64,000 bases of DNA from Ochromonas danica (lineage: Eukaryota > Sar > Chrysophyceae > Chromulinales > Chromulinaceae): contig VKHL01000024.1 in the NCBI GenBank assembly GCA_015146655.1, forward strand, positions 1 to 64,000, read 5' to 3'. The position numbers and the translations under genes are program-made. The notes beneath the pieces are model-generated. The model ran no database searches, was not told where the DNA came from, and saw only the letters and a list, made by a program, of their open reading frames with translations. Positions 32,381-44,899 of this stretch are shown piece after piece. Numbering within the stretch: the first letter of the stretch is position 1; each line of letters begins with the position of its first letter.

Positions 32381-33046
32381 ATGACTACTTCCTATTGTTC
32401 GCTACTCCTGCTGGTGGCTGCACTGACTTACTTCAGCTGGACTGCCCAGACCTTCCATGTTACCTTGGCTCCTAACAAGATGACTAAGTCAACTCTTGTG
32501 ATGGAAGTGCGCAACGATGCTTTCGCCAGAGCTAATCGTGCTATTCGTCGTGCTGGTGCTAATGACCGCATCGTGGAGTTGCGCAAGCCTTTGGGCTTGG
32601 AATTGGATGAGGACAAAGAAGGCAATGTCTTTGTCAAGTCCATTGATCGCGGTGGTCGTGCTGATAAAAGCGGTATGATCTTCGAGGGAGACTATGTGCG
32701 TATGATTAGTGCCACTTTTGGTGATGACATGTGGACTTGTCGAGGTGTGGGTCTCACTCGAGTCCTCTCTTGCATCTCTTCACGCAATACTCAACCAGTT
32801 CGTATGGTGTTGGAGGCCGCCACGAGTGAGGAAGAGGCTAAGCGACGTGCTATTGTCTTCAGAGAGCCCACGGAGGCGGAGAAGGAAGTCAAGAAGCTGG
32901 TAAGTGCCGACCTATTCATACCTGCCTAACGCTCACCCTCACTCTCTGCTTGTCTCTATTAGTCGGAGGCTGAGCTTCTCTCAGCCATGGAGAAGGACGA
33001 CAAGGAACTTCTCAAGAAGAGAAAAGGTTTCTTTGGTCTCTGGTAG
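32381..33046 (+). CDS. PDZ-like protein with plastid-type bipartite presequence
   Basis: Two exons, 32381-32899 and 32963-33046, give 200 residues. The N-terminus is a signal peptide (SYCSLLLLVAALTYFSWTAQT) with a Phe directly at the likely cut, then FHVTLAPNKMTKS. This resembles the ASAFAP-type signal that sends proteins through the ER into complex plastids. The mature part has a PDZ-like core: LGLELDEDKEGNVFVKSIDRGGRADKSG followed by IFEGDYVRMISATFG and a later VRMVLEAAT strand. The C-terminus is charged (KKLSEAELLSAMEKDDKELLKKRKG). Such small plastid PDZ proteins are widespread in diatoms and relatives. No protease domain is attached. The ATG at 32381 is the first true ATG. Confidence 0.75.
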
Positions 33047-33986
33047 CAAGTGAGGAGCACATGTCTGTAGATGACCCTCTGCTGCTTCTGTTGGCTTGGC
33101 GGCGAAGTCCTTATTCTGCACCTCAACTAATCAACACCTGGACTGGTTAAGTAGTGCTTTGTTTCAATTTGTATGATACTATCTGAACTAGACTAATTAC
33201 TGTGATGCTCTGCTGCTGTTGCTTCTACTTATGCCCCTTTTAAGTCTAAATGAGCTACTTGATGGCAATGTTGACTACAACACAATTAACTTATCAACAT
33301 AACTAGTCCACTCCCGCGCAAAACGTCCACCAAGTCGGAACCGTCCACCACAGCATCTTTCCTCTCCAACGTCTTTGCCAATTTACTCTATCCCAAGTGT
33401 TCCATATGACGAATTTTGCACCCCTACAAGTTGACAACCTTTTTTTGTTTCTATAGACCGACGAAGTCTAACTTTGAAGCAGAAACTGTGGAACTGCTGA
33501 GGAACAGAGCCTGGGGTAGCAGTCGAGAAGTCCATAGGGACGGCAGTATGGCCAACGAAGAAAAGCAGGGGTTTGACCTTGATACCGGCCAAAAAGGCTA
33601 ACAGGGCATCCCGCAAGCGAGCCACGCTGTGGCCAGAGCGCCTCTAGGCGATCCTGCAAGGACGACAGCAGAAGCAGGTGGAGGAGGAGGAGGTGGAGAG
33701 TGTGTTACAGGGACCAGACCCCCTTCCCCCTTCTACCCAGATAGTGAAGGAGGAGGAGGAGAAAGAGTCTGACTTCCTACCCATCGCTATCGTCAGCGAA
33801 GATGAGGAGGAGCAGGAGACGAGGGTGTGGTGCAGGCGCTTCAGCATGATGAGGCGGTCTTTTTCCTTGGCAGAGAAGCTGATGTGGTCTTCCTCGAGGG
33901 ACGAATTAGCGTGTGGAAGACCGTGACTCGGAGGGTAAAGTGATTGGACATTATATGGTGGAGCGCCATGCGAAGCACACAACTGA
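33047..33986. other. Intergenic or decayed region
   Basis: No supported gene. A plus-strand frame at 33678-33926 is Glu-rich (MEEEEVESVLQG, VKEEEEKESD) and its minus-strand mirror is Ser-rich, the usual effect of GAG/GAA repeats. It may be the 5' part of the gene suggested at 33987-34403, but no frame connects cleanly. Confidence 0.3.
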
Positions 33987-34403
33987 GTGGTGGATCGGGT
34001 AGAGTATCGTCTGACCCATGAGAGGATGTTGTGTTGTCAGTGGTATTGTGAAGGAGACAGCTTCTCAACACAAGATGATGCCTCGATTGACTCGCCTTTG
34101 TTCGTGACGACGGGAAGATGGTTCACGAGAAGCTATTTCTCCGCGTCTACTCGTCCTGGCGTTGATCCTGCCTTGGCCGTTCTCATCTCTTACGTGAGTG
34201 CGAAGGAGTACAGTGTGGCCCAGATCGAGAGTGACTTGCAAATCGCAACCCCCGATTGCTGTCCTCATCAAGCCAGAGGTTATTTGCATATTCAGAAAGA
34301 GAATAAAAAATGGAATGGTATAGGAGGCATGAACTTGTTCTATGCTGGTATCCCTACGAAGGTCACCTTTCACTTCAAGATGTCAATGTGCGGCTTCAGC
34401 TAG
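33987..34403 (+). CDS. Possible LURP-one/tubby C-like fragment
   Basis: The frame (first ATG near 34024) reads DSFSTQDDASIDSPLFVTTGRWFTRSYFSA and then PGVDPALAVLISYVSAKEY. The second stretch resembles the C-terminal helix of the tubby-like LURP-one family (a GVDPAL-type turn followed by a long hydrophobic helix). The N-terminal strands expected for that barrel are not found in the same frame, and no clear start or splice sites were located. It is either a gene with missed exons or a relic. I put low weight on the family name. Confidence 0.25.
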   Translation: MVDRVEYRLTHERMLCCQWYCEGDSFSTQDDASIDSPLFVTTGRWFTRSYFSASTRPGVDPALAVLISYVSAKEYSVAQIESDLQIATPDCCPHQARGYLHIQKENKKWNGIGGMNLFYAGIPTKVTFHFKMSMCGFS

Positions 34404-34848
34404 CTGTGTCACGAAAGACACATTCTACAGTAGAGTATATAGATTTGAGCTATTTATATGTCATATGTATTTTTATACTAGTATATCGCACTTCAATACA
34501 CAACAGCAGATCCATCGGCTGCATAAATGGGAGCGCTTGCCATAATAGCTGGGCAATATCATTTTCAGCCCCACATTATATGCATGTGCTTCATTTTAGC
34601 CCTCATAGAGGCTTCATCCGAAGGCCTTTCAACTCTGCTAGAGCGAAGTCACTGACGAAGTTGCCAGTCATACACTGTCTTGGTGGTCTTGCTGTCAGTC
34701 CACGCTGGGAAGTACAGAGAGAAAACTTGGTTAACTCTGGTTAGCACAGAGTCAACTACTGGCTATCATCCTTCCTCTTTTCTCTCCATTTGGCAAACTG
34801 GCTTCGAATGCTCTTATACGCAATGGGTTACTCGTTAAGTTATAAAAT
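34404..34848. other. Intergenic, nothing recognised
   Basis: AT-rich, ending at the 3' end of the minus-strand unknown gene. A plus-strand frame of 144 residues overlaps here (34310-34744) but has no motif. Confidence 0.4.
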
Positions 34849-35787
34849 TTAAGACATGTTCTCTCCAAATAAAACTAGTGAGCACTGTTGTTGGTACGAC
34901 CTTAGTGCTGGTGTATGGAAAATAACGGTCGCCAAGTCGCATCTAATCTCATCACGGATCTCTTCGCACGTCATATTCGGACTGTCAGAGCAAATCTCCA
35001 GGGCATGCGCACAATAGTAGGTAAGGGCATCACCGGTCAGCAGCCACTGGTAGTCTGCATCTTCCTCTGCTAGGAGATAGTGAAAGTAAAGCGCACGAAA
35101 TGCTCTGTTTGGATCAATCGATGCATTGGTGGCCATCTCAAAGAGAGCTGCGGAGGCTTCACGCAAGCGCCTGTCGTGCAGAGGATAGTCTGGAATGGGG
35201 GGGTCGCCAGCCAACAAGTTCGTATGTGCACCGCCGCCTTTCAGGCTGCATGGTGCACTGTGCTTAAGTTCTTGAAGCTTGCCCTCAAATTCCTCTTTTC
35301 TCATTGATCTAATTGGAAAAATGGAATAATGTTCCCCCATCTTCATTACTTTCCGAGAAGAATTATTTCTGTTGAGAGGTCTGTCCTGATGAAAGTCGAT
35401 ACCTTCCGAAAATTCTTTTCCCCCATACAAACTACATCCAAAAGTTTTGAAGTCACGGAATGAATTATGGACATAATCCATGTGCTCCGTAAACGGGATG
35501 AAATGACTGACGCCCAGCATGTAATTCCCAATGAGCGGCGGAATGACATTGCCTTTACCATCTACCGCCAAATCAATGTTAGGTTCATTGGGCGGTCCGT
35601 AAGAAATATTTCTATTGATTCTATGAAGTACAACATCACACTTCTTTCGACTTGCAGATTCAATTTGGACAAAGCCGATATTGTGAACAACGGAGTCCTG
35701 ATTTGAAGCTTCTGATTCAGATTGGCCATCTTTCCTTGATTTTAACTTCTCAGCCAAGGACTCGCCGGAAGACCACTTACCTTTCAT
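34849..35787 (-). CDS. Unknown protein of 312 residues
   Basis: This is one open frame from the ATG at 35787 to the stop at 34849. Amino-acid use is protein-like throughout: NPN/NEPNIDLAVDGKGNVIPPLIGNYMLGVSHFIPF in the middle and a helical C-terminal half (RAFRALYFHYLLAEEDADYQWLL, YYCAHALEICSD). No signal peptide or membrane helix is present. The start is uncertain: the codons right after the ATG contain GTAAGT, a perfect splice donor, so the true 5' end may be an upstream exon. I recognise no family. Confidence 0.5.
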   Translation of the reverse strand: MKGKWSSGESLAEKLKSRKDGQSESEASNQDSVVHNIGFVQIESASRKKCDVVLHRINRNISYGPPNEPNIDLAVDGKGNVIPPLIGNYMLGVSHFIPFTEHMDYVHNSFRDFKTFGCSLYGGKEFSEGIDFHQDRPLNRNNSSRKVMKMGEHYSIFPIRSMRKEEFEGKLQELKHSAPCSLKGGGAHTNLLAGDPPIPDYPLHDRRLREASAALFEMATNASIDPNRAFRALYFHYLLAEEDADYQWLLTGDALTYYCAHALEICSDSPNMTCEEIRDEIRCDLATVIFHTPALRSYQQQCSLVLFGENMS

Positions 35788-36329
35788 GGAAAACCAAAAC
35801 AGCCTATTTGAACTTCAAGAAAGAACTTATCTTGGTAGATGATTTGAACTTATCTTGGAGGGGTAGATGACGGTACTGTACAGCAGCAGCACTGACAAGA
35901 AAATGCGTTTAAAACGAAATTTCTGGAGTTTTTCCCGTTTTCGCATGCACACCCTAATACCGGAATACACTCAGAAACATGATCTGGGAGCCCCAGACCT
36001 GTCAAACGCCGTCATTTTGCCTTGCAAACAAATTGATAAGTCTGTATCCAGGACTGTAAGCTTCAGTCGGATCCAATAAGATTAGATCTGGTTTTACACT
36101 GTCCCATTGTCGTCTTTAGATATAGCAAAGTTACTCCAAAGTGACTGAAGCCTCCTCCACAAATAAAAATGACTACTATAATGGCACGATCAAGTTGCGT
36201 GCAAGACAACAAAAATTGCAGATTTCGAATTTGGTTGTTTTCAGAAAATAGCCTGTTAATATAAGGTCCAATTTATGTTACACGGAGGAAGCAAGATAAT
36301 GTGAGGGCCATCTACCAACTAAAGAGATC
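35788..36329. other. Intergenic, nothing recognised
   Basis: AT-rich gap between two minus-strand genes. A plus-strand frame at 35867-36079 has no motif. Confidence 0.4.
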
Positions 36330-37001
36330 TTATTTCTTCTCTTCATATTCAGCAGACTTGGCATCCTCAGGCTTAGCATCTCCACCTTCTTGCTTGCCAG
36401 AAGAGTACATAGCTTGCCCAATCTTCATCGAAGCGTTAGAAAGAGCCTGAACTTGCTCCTTGACCTTCTCAACATCAGCGTTGCTGTCCAGCTGCTTGGC
36501 AGCATCAATGGTGGCTTGGATCTCAGACTTCACAGAAGCATCGATCTTCTCTCCATGCTCATGCAAATTCTTGGAGACACTGTGGATAAGAGAATCGAGC
36601 TCATTGCGAGCCTCAACACCTTCACGTCGCTTAGCGTCAGCAGCCTGGTTGCAGGCTTCAGCATCTCTAACCATCTTCTCAATATCAGCCTGATGAGAAA
36701 GGCCGCCAGAACTCTGGATAACGATGCGCCGCTCCTTGCTGGTAGCTTTATCGCGAGCGGAGACATGAAGGATGCCATCAGCATCAATATCAAAGGAGAC
36801 TTCGATTTGTGGAACACCACGAGGAGCAGGAGGGATTCCTACCAAGTCGAATTCGCCCAAGAGTTTGTTGTCGGCCGCCATATCACGCTCTCCCTGCAGA
36901 ACCTTGATTTGAACTTGAGTTTGAGAGTCAGCAGCCGTGCTGAAAGTCTGAGTCTTCTTGGTGGGAATGGTGGTGTTGCGATTAATGAAACGGGTGAAAA
37001 C
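36330..37001 (-). pseudogene. 5'-truncated HSP70, mitochondrial/DnaK type
   Basis: The frame is unbroken from 37001 down to the stop at 36330 and encodes only the C-terminal third of a DnaK-type HSP70. Family blocks run from [20 protein letters not shown] through [40 protein letters not shown] and [15 protein letters not shown] to a helical lid and the end EYEEKK, a mitochondrial-type ending. The ATPase domain (about 400 residues) is absent. Only 350 bases separate the first homologous codon from the divergent DDX41 start, so the missing part cannot fit. A possible acceptor (CATCCAGAG) sits just before VFTR, so an assembly or rearrangement break at an exon edge is an alternative to a retrocopy. 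Confidence 0.75.
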
Positions 37002-37211
37002 TCTCTGGATGATTGTACCTTGTGGTGTTGGAAGCGAGAATTTCCAGAAATTTCAATGTCGATAGTGATTTGTAATAACTATTTCTCAATAGTTTCCCAT
37101 AATAGGTTCAAAAGTTATTATATTTTAATATTTTTAAAATAAGTTGAAAAAAAATAAAAAAAATTATAGCGTCGAGGAGTAAATTTTTTTGCGCGGGAGT
37201 GGTAGGAATAG

Positions 37212-39320
<2,109 letters not shown>

Positions 39321-39356
39321 TAGAAAGACAACAAAGCGTCACTATCATCTACCAAT

Positions 39357-39815
39357 AGAATGAATGAATGAATGAATGAATGAATGAATGAATGAGCATA
39401 CTGTAGCACAGCGACCAAGTTGTTGTTGTTGTATTGTAAAGCAAAGGGAGCAAAGCAAATGTAAAAGTTGCTATTTACACAAAAATGGATGTTGTTGTCT
39501 GTCTGTCTTCATACAGCACAGCAGTGGTAGTAGTAGTGGTAGTAGAAGCAGGCTGGTACAGTACATGCTGGGCTAAACTAAATGACTACCACCACCACTT
39601 CCCACAACAACTGAATGATCGTGACATCATATGACATGACATCATATGACATGACATCATATGATATGATATGATATGATATGATATGATATGATTCCAG
39701 CCAGCTAACTAGACTAGATTGCACAAAAAGCTACTATCCCATACAGTATATCTAGACTGTGTAGACTAGACTAGACTAGACTAGACTGTGTAGACTGTGT
39801 AGACTGTGTAGACTG
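39357..39815. repeat. Cluster of short tandem repeats 3' of DDX41
   Basis: Three arrays lie in the gap between two convergent genes: (GAAT)n at about 39357-39395, ATCATATGACATGAC units turning into (ATATG)n at 39626-39692, and AGACTAGACT/AGACTGTGT units at 39757-39815. No gene is seen in 39321-39825. Confidence 0.85.
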
Positions 39816-39825
39816 TCTACAGTAT

Positions 39826-41731
39826 TTACAGTCCATCACTGAAGTAGCGCTCGTCTTCCTCATCATCTTCATCATCTTCATGTGGTTCTTCCCGCCAGCT
39901 AGGCATGAGGAAGGAGATCGCATGTATTGATCGGAAGTCCTTCACCTTCACAGAACCATTCGGCACGATGAAAGGATATCTCACATGTTGATGTTGATGT
40001 TGAAGTTGAGAACAGGAATAGCTCTTATTGTTATTGTTGTTGCAGTTGTTGTTGTCATAGTGTAGAGGCAAGACAATCCATTGATAGTTTGTGATCAGCT
40101 CATGTACGAGGATGGAGAGGACGAGTTGAGAGAACAGCCCAGTTAGCACTCCTCCTCCTCCTCCTCCTCCTCCTCCTATGATATGCTCGGGGTGATGGCG
40201 CACTAGCAACAAGTCTCCCTCCTCGATTAGGAAAGGTTTCAATAGGTCTGTTGACCTTGTTGCCGTTGTTGTTGTCTCAGTAGTTGCTATCTCACTTGGA
40301 GATATCTCAAACCCCTACACAACAACATCATCAAGTCAGATCATCTGTCAGACATCATCATCATCATCATCAACATCATTATTATCACAAGGCATCATGC
40401 AAAACAAGGTAATGGTTATAGTATAGTAGACAACCCTAACCATTAGGCTGGTTCCAGGCCATACGCCATATGGCCTGACACATGGCCTAAAATGGTCTAT
40501 GGAGCCATGGCCTGGAACCACCCTAACCCCTCCTCCTCCTCCTCCTCCTCCTTACCTTCTCACAGAGATAGATCGAGCAGTGCAAGGAGAGGGTAGGAGC
40601 ACATCGCGCTGCAGTCTCTTGGCTATTCAAGGCCACTTGTGCGACAGTCTGTGCATAGCCATGAGCCAGTGCTTGCAGTCTCTCACGCTGTAGTCGAGCA
40701 CCGCCAGTAGAGGCTTGAGACCTCAGACTACTTAGACTGCTCCTCCTCCTGCTGCTACTGCTCCTCCTACTGCTCCTACTAATGAGGTCTGTAGCCTCTC
40801 TGCAGGCTTCCTCTTTAGGTGTGTAGACATCAGCGAAGGTGAAGGATCGTGTGGGAGAGACAGGAAGGTGTTGTGCTGCTGCTGCTGCTGCTACCTGCTG
40901 ATCCTCCTCCTCCTCCTCCTCCTCTGCCTTGTCCAGATAGGTGTGCACAAAGACATCAGAGGGATGGTCAGAGGAACGAGACTGGAAGAAGGAGGACAGC
41001 CACTCTCCCCAAGACATTGTCTTGCTACCCTCACCAACAGCTACCTCCTCCTCCTCCTGCTGCTCCTCCTCCTCCTGACCTTCTTCTTCCTCTAGCTGCT
41101 CTTCCTCTTCCTCCTCCTCCTGCTCATCTAATTGGGCGAAGGTCTGGGTGAGGAAGACTGCCCAAGAGAACGGCCTCAAGCCCTTCCCCGTGACATACTG
41201 CCTACCCTGCCTCGCTGTGAGGTAGTTTAGGTAGTGCTCACTCACTTGCTGAGAGGTAGTGGGGACTACAATACGAGCCAGACAGACACGCAGCTCCTGT
41301 AAGAGAGTGGGGTAAAGGAACTCGAAGAGGAAGAGGAAGAGCAGGTCTAGCTTGTCTGCCTCCACTCTCTCCTCCTCCTCCTCCTCCTCCTCAGTGACAA
41401 CTAGCGTGTCGATAGCTTGTTGTAGATCAGGTAGACCAGGTCCAGTCACCACCACCTCCTCCTCCTCTTCATCTTCTCCTACTACTTGCTGTCTCTCTTG
41501 CTGGCCTAGTACGAGGGCTAACACCTGCAAGAGACTCTGGCGATGACTATCAATAGCATGAACCATCTCACTCTGAGAGGCATCCAAGTAGCCTTCCATC
41601 TCTCGTAAGAGAGTCAGTGAGAGACCTTTCATACCTAAGAAGATCGAAGACACTATTTCACAAGCAAGTCTACCACACACACAAACACACACACACACAC
41701 ACACACACATACACACACACACACACATACA

Positions 41732-41772
<41 letters not shown>

Positions 41773-41849
41773 ACACACACACACACACATACACACACAC
41801 ACACACACATACACACACACACACATACACACACATACACACACACACA

Positions 41850-41889
<40 letters not shown>

Positions 41890-42855
41890 AATAGTGAATC
41901 AGAGCATAAAGGGTATGACAAGAGAAGAGAAGCTAATGTAATGTAATGTAATGTAATGTAAGGTCACTCACTCATTAGCTTTGTCTGCGAAGGAGAAGAC
42001 TGGCTCATAGACTAGACGAGACAGAAATCTTCGTATAATAGGTTTGGCAAGGTTCTCATAGGCTAACATGTTGTCACGGTCATCTAACACGAGATGGGCT
42101 AGTGCTGGTAATAGTCGAGCGATTCGACGACTTGATCCATAGAAACCTCTCAAACCAAGTAGACGTAACCTTCCTCTATGAGGTCTACCACCACCACCTC
42201 CTCCTCCTCCTCCTACACCATCACTACCAGTAGGCCAGTCATCGAGACAAATGACCTTCCTAGCCAGCAGATACCATCCCGAGAAGTCCAAAGCAGTCTG
42301 GAAGATTGGACCATGTTGATGGAAGCCTTGCTGGAGAAACCTCTCACTATGACATAATCAGACTACCTCATCACTACAAGGTAATGAGGGAGAAGTGCTA
42401 ACTCACTAACTAACCTGTGTGTCTGGTAGGAGAGTGTGTCTCCTATGCAAGGCAAGGCTGAAGTACTGCGAGGGATGACTGCATGCTGGCAGTGTTGCTT
42501 GTCGTTGTTGTTGTCATTGGGAAGGCCTAGTAGGTAGTGTGCTAGCCAGGTGGTAGTGCCTAGCAGACAGTGTAGTGGGTAGAGCAACACTGAGGCCCAC
42601 CACGCAGACACTACTAGCACAGTGACTGTCACGCAAGCTACCCATAGAGCTGTCCTGCGGGACTTCTTCACACTATGACATACATAGAGAGAGAGAGACA
42701 GAGTCAGATGAGGAGGAGGAGGAGGAGGAGGAGGAGGAGGTGGCCTACCTTAGGAGGTAGAGATCTCTACATCTCTCATAGTCTGTCTTCAAGGTAGTGC
42801 TGAGAGAAGAGACTAGCCATTCGAACCTTCTACTAACACTGTGAACTACCACCAT
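39826..42855 (-). CDS. Five-exon membrane protein with low-complexity inserts, unknown
   Basis: Exons 42855-42749, 42672-42415, 42346-41972, 41669-40556 and 40314-39826 join in exact frame to 780 residues. Exons 1-2 hold a basic start and two hydrophobic helices (ALWVACVTVTVLVVSAWWASVLLYPL and TTTWLAHYLLGL). The middle (exon 3) has a compact-looking region, TALDFSGWYLLARKVICLDDWPTG and GFYGSSRRIARLLPALAHLVLDD. Exon 4 is helical and interrupted by long Glu runs, an Ala run and a Ser/Arg block. Exon 5 is Asn/His-rich and ends in an acidic tail. Poly-Gly and poly-Glu inserts come from GGT/GAG-type microsatellites. Intron 3 carries a 220-base CA repeat and intron 4 a fold-back element. I recognise no family. 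Confidence 0.6.
40443..40526. mobile_element. Small fold-back (MITE-like) element in an intron
   Basis: TTAGGCTGGTTCCAGGCCAT (40443-40462) pairs with ATGGCCTGGAACCACCCTAA (40507-40526) with one mismatch in 20. The central 44 bases repeat the ATGGCC theme (CCATATGGCC, ACATGGCC). CCCTAACC words occur just outside both ends (40432-40440 and from 40521), which may hint at a target duplication but are not directly adjacent. It lies inside intron 4 (40315-40555) of the unknown membrane-protein gene. No coding capacity. Confidence 0.6.
41675..41961. repeat. (CA)n microsatellite and (TAATG)n array inside an intron
   Basis: About 210 bases of CA repeat with regularly spaced TA interruptions (CACATACAC) fill 41675-41888. 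A (TAATG)n run follows at 41935-41960. Both belong to intron 3 (41670-41971) of the unknown gene on the minus strand, where the array reads (TG)n just before the acceptor. Apparent Cys/Val or His/Thr frames across it are artefacts. Confidence 0.95.
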
Positions 42856-43407
42856 CAGTAGCAGTAGCAGTACTTGTTGTTGAAGTATTAGTAGAAGTGT
42901 CGAACACACAGCTGTCACAGTTGATTAAATTGATATTGTCAGTCAGTCAGTCAGTCAGTCAATCGTCCACGTGGACCAATTCAATATTCGATGACAACTC
43001 TCTTATGATGATCTTTCACACTCTCTTATTAAGTTAACAGTTAACGTTAACTTAATAGTAATGGTTAACTTAATAAGAGATATCTGAACAAGAGTTCCTG
43101 CTTTTTGCATCATCGTCTTGTTGATCTATATGAAACAAACTTGTTTGCATAGCTATTAATCCTTCTTCGCCAATCATCCAATATGATAGAGATCAATTAG
43201 ATGATTAGTGATCATTTGAAGTGACAGTAGGGCCTACCCTAGTCTGTCCATTGTAAAGGTCTTCTCCTTTGCAAAGTATGCGATGCTGATAGAGTATGTC
43301 TCAACACAACACTCACAATCTTCACACCGAGAGAGAGCACGCGCGCTTTACTTACAACACTGCGGCTGCCTATAGACAAACTATACAATTACCTAAACCT
43401 AGACTGT
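42856..43407. other. Intergenic with (CAGT)n and a large palindrome
   Basis: A (CAGT)n run of about six units lies at 42938-42960. A 17-bp perfect inverted repeat is at 43022-43080 (listed separately). No gene is seen. Confidence 0.6.
43022..43080. repeat. Nested palindrome built from GTTAAC words
   Basis: TCTCTTATTAAGTTAAC (43022-43038) is the exact reverse complement of GTTAACTTAATAAGAGA (43064-43080). Inside it ATTAAGTTAAC also pairs with GTTAACTTAAT (43046-43056). The left arm can therefore pair with either of two partners, giving alternative hairpins. It is intergenic and might be a miniature transposon relic. Confidence 0.8.
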
Positions 43408-43430
43408 TCACTTCCCCCCTCTCATAAAAA

Positions 43431-44126
43431 TCAGTGTGCTGCTACTACCTGCCGCCTCAATTGTGAGAGTAATAGGTCCGCAACTTTCTCTGCGGCTTGC
43501 TTGACCGCCATGCGCCTCTGCGCAGAGACCATGTCCGCGACAAAGACACCCTTGACCTTCCTCGTCACGCAGATTAGCGTGTTGAATCCGTCTAGGCGCT
43601 TGATAGCATGGGACACGAGGGAGGAGGAGGAGAGGAAGTCGCCGTTGTCTTGAGCGATGGCCAGCAGCTCTCCCGCCTCGACCAGGCGAATCGCGAAGGC
43701 CATGCAGTCCTCGCTGTCGTGCTGCAGGGCGAGGTAGTCGATGATGTCTGTGGCTTGTGATAGACTGCTGGTTGTGCATGCATGACCCTGGTAGGAGAGC
43801 TGTCTGCATGCGTGGACCACAGGCCCGCTAACGATGTTTTGCGGGTCAAAGCTGAGGACAGGCTTCTCCTTCTTCTTAAACTGCGCCACAGAGGCGGTGG
43901 TGATGCTGTCACTGTCGATCTCTTTCACTGGAGGAGGAGCAGGAGCTGGTGGAGCGAAGGAGGAGGCGGAGGAGGATATGACTGTGGGGCTCAGCAGCAG
44001 GTCCAGTGCGTCGTCATCCTGACCCACTTCCAGAAGAATTGATTTCCTGCGGGTGTCGCGACTACTCCCTCCATAAGAGCTCATCGTGGAGGTGGAGACG
44101 TCATCCTCATGATACTCACTGGTCAT
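43431..44126 (-). CDS. Unknown protein of 231 residues
   Basis: Single exon from the ATG at 44126 (MTSEYHEDDVST). The first 110 residues are Ser/Ala/Pro-rich and disordered (SSSASSFAPPAPAPPPVK). The rest is a compact helical region: VVHACRQLSYQGHACTTSSLSQATDIIDYLA, then EDCMAFAIRLVEAGELLAIAQ, FNTLICVTRKVKGVF and a basic amphipathic C-terminal helix. No signal peptide or membrane helix. It lies back to back with AP-3 sigma, 154 bases away. No family is recognised. Confidence 0.6.
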   Translation of the reverse strand: MTSEYHEDDVSTSTMSSYGGSSRDTRRKSILLEVGQDDDALDLLLSPTVISSSASSFAPPAPAPPPVKEIDSDSITTASVAQFKKKEKPVLSFDPQNIVSGPVVHACRQLSYQGHACTTSSLSQATDIIDYLALQHDSEDCMAFAIRLVEAGELLAIAQDNGDFLSSSSLVSHAIKRLDGFNTLICVTRKVKGVFVADMVSAQRRMAVKQAAEKVADLLLSQLRRQVVAAH

Positions 44127-44280
44127 TATCAAACCAACCACTTCTCAATACTTGACCGTTTCTTTCTATTTTAGCATTTAGCTTTTTGGGCTGGCGATTT
44201 AGCGATCCCCGCGCTCCACAACAATAATCGTCCCTCTCTTTTGCTTGGCAGTCTATGGGAAACTTGACAGAACCAGAAGG

Positions 44281-44899
44281 ATGATCAAGGGAATATTAAT
44301 CATCAATAACCATGGTAAACCTCGGTTAGTGAAGTTCTATCAGAGTGTGGTATGGAATCTCATTCATATTTCTTCTTTATTTGGCCTTATCTGATAATGT
44401 CCAATAGGTGGGCGAGGCTGAGCAGCAGCGAGTCATCCGCAGAGTTTACCAGCAGGTCATCCAGCGGCCAGACACCTTCTGCAACTATTTGGAAGGAAGT
44501 GTGCCTGAGTGGGGGGAGAACACCAAGATCATTTACCGGCACTATGCCACCCTGTATTTCATCTTCGCTGTGGACTCACAGGAGTCTGACTTGGGCATTC
44601 TTGACCTCATTCAAGTTATTGTCGAGGCTTTGGACAAGTGCTTCGAAAACGTCTGTGAGCTGGATTTGATCTTTCATTCGGATAAGGTGAACTATATCCT
44701 GGACGAGATCATCTTGGCAGGCATGGTGCTGGAGACCAACATCAACACCATCCTCAAGGCAGTCAACGAGCAGACTAAACTTCATGCTAATAGTGTCAAG
44801 ACCTTTGGGAGTAGCTTGCCTACCACAGGATCTTCCAACAGTCCAAATAGCAGTGGAGGGTTTTTGTCGTCTCTGGGCAACTTTGCCGCCAAGTCTTAA
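44281..44899 (+). CDS. AP3S: AP-3 adaptor complex sigma subunit
   Basis: This is the small subunit of the AP-3 coat, which sorts cargo to lysosomes, vacuoles or related organelles. Two exons, 44281-44349 and 44408-44899 (phase-0 intron of 58 bases), give 186 residues. Exon 1 encodes MIKGILIINNHGKPRLVKFYQSV, the family start. Exon 2 holds IYRHYATLYFIFAVDSQESDL, GILDLIQVIVEALDKCFENVCELDLIF and ILAGMVLETN, all close to animal and plant AP-3 sigma. The C-terminal 35 residues are Ser/Asn/Gly-rich and variable, as in other members. Confidence 0.95.

Noticed and set aside
41653-41946. Open frames of Cys/Val, His/Thr repeats over the CA array
   Set aside because: They are translations of a dinucleotide repeat inside an intron, in several frames at once.
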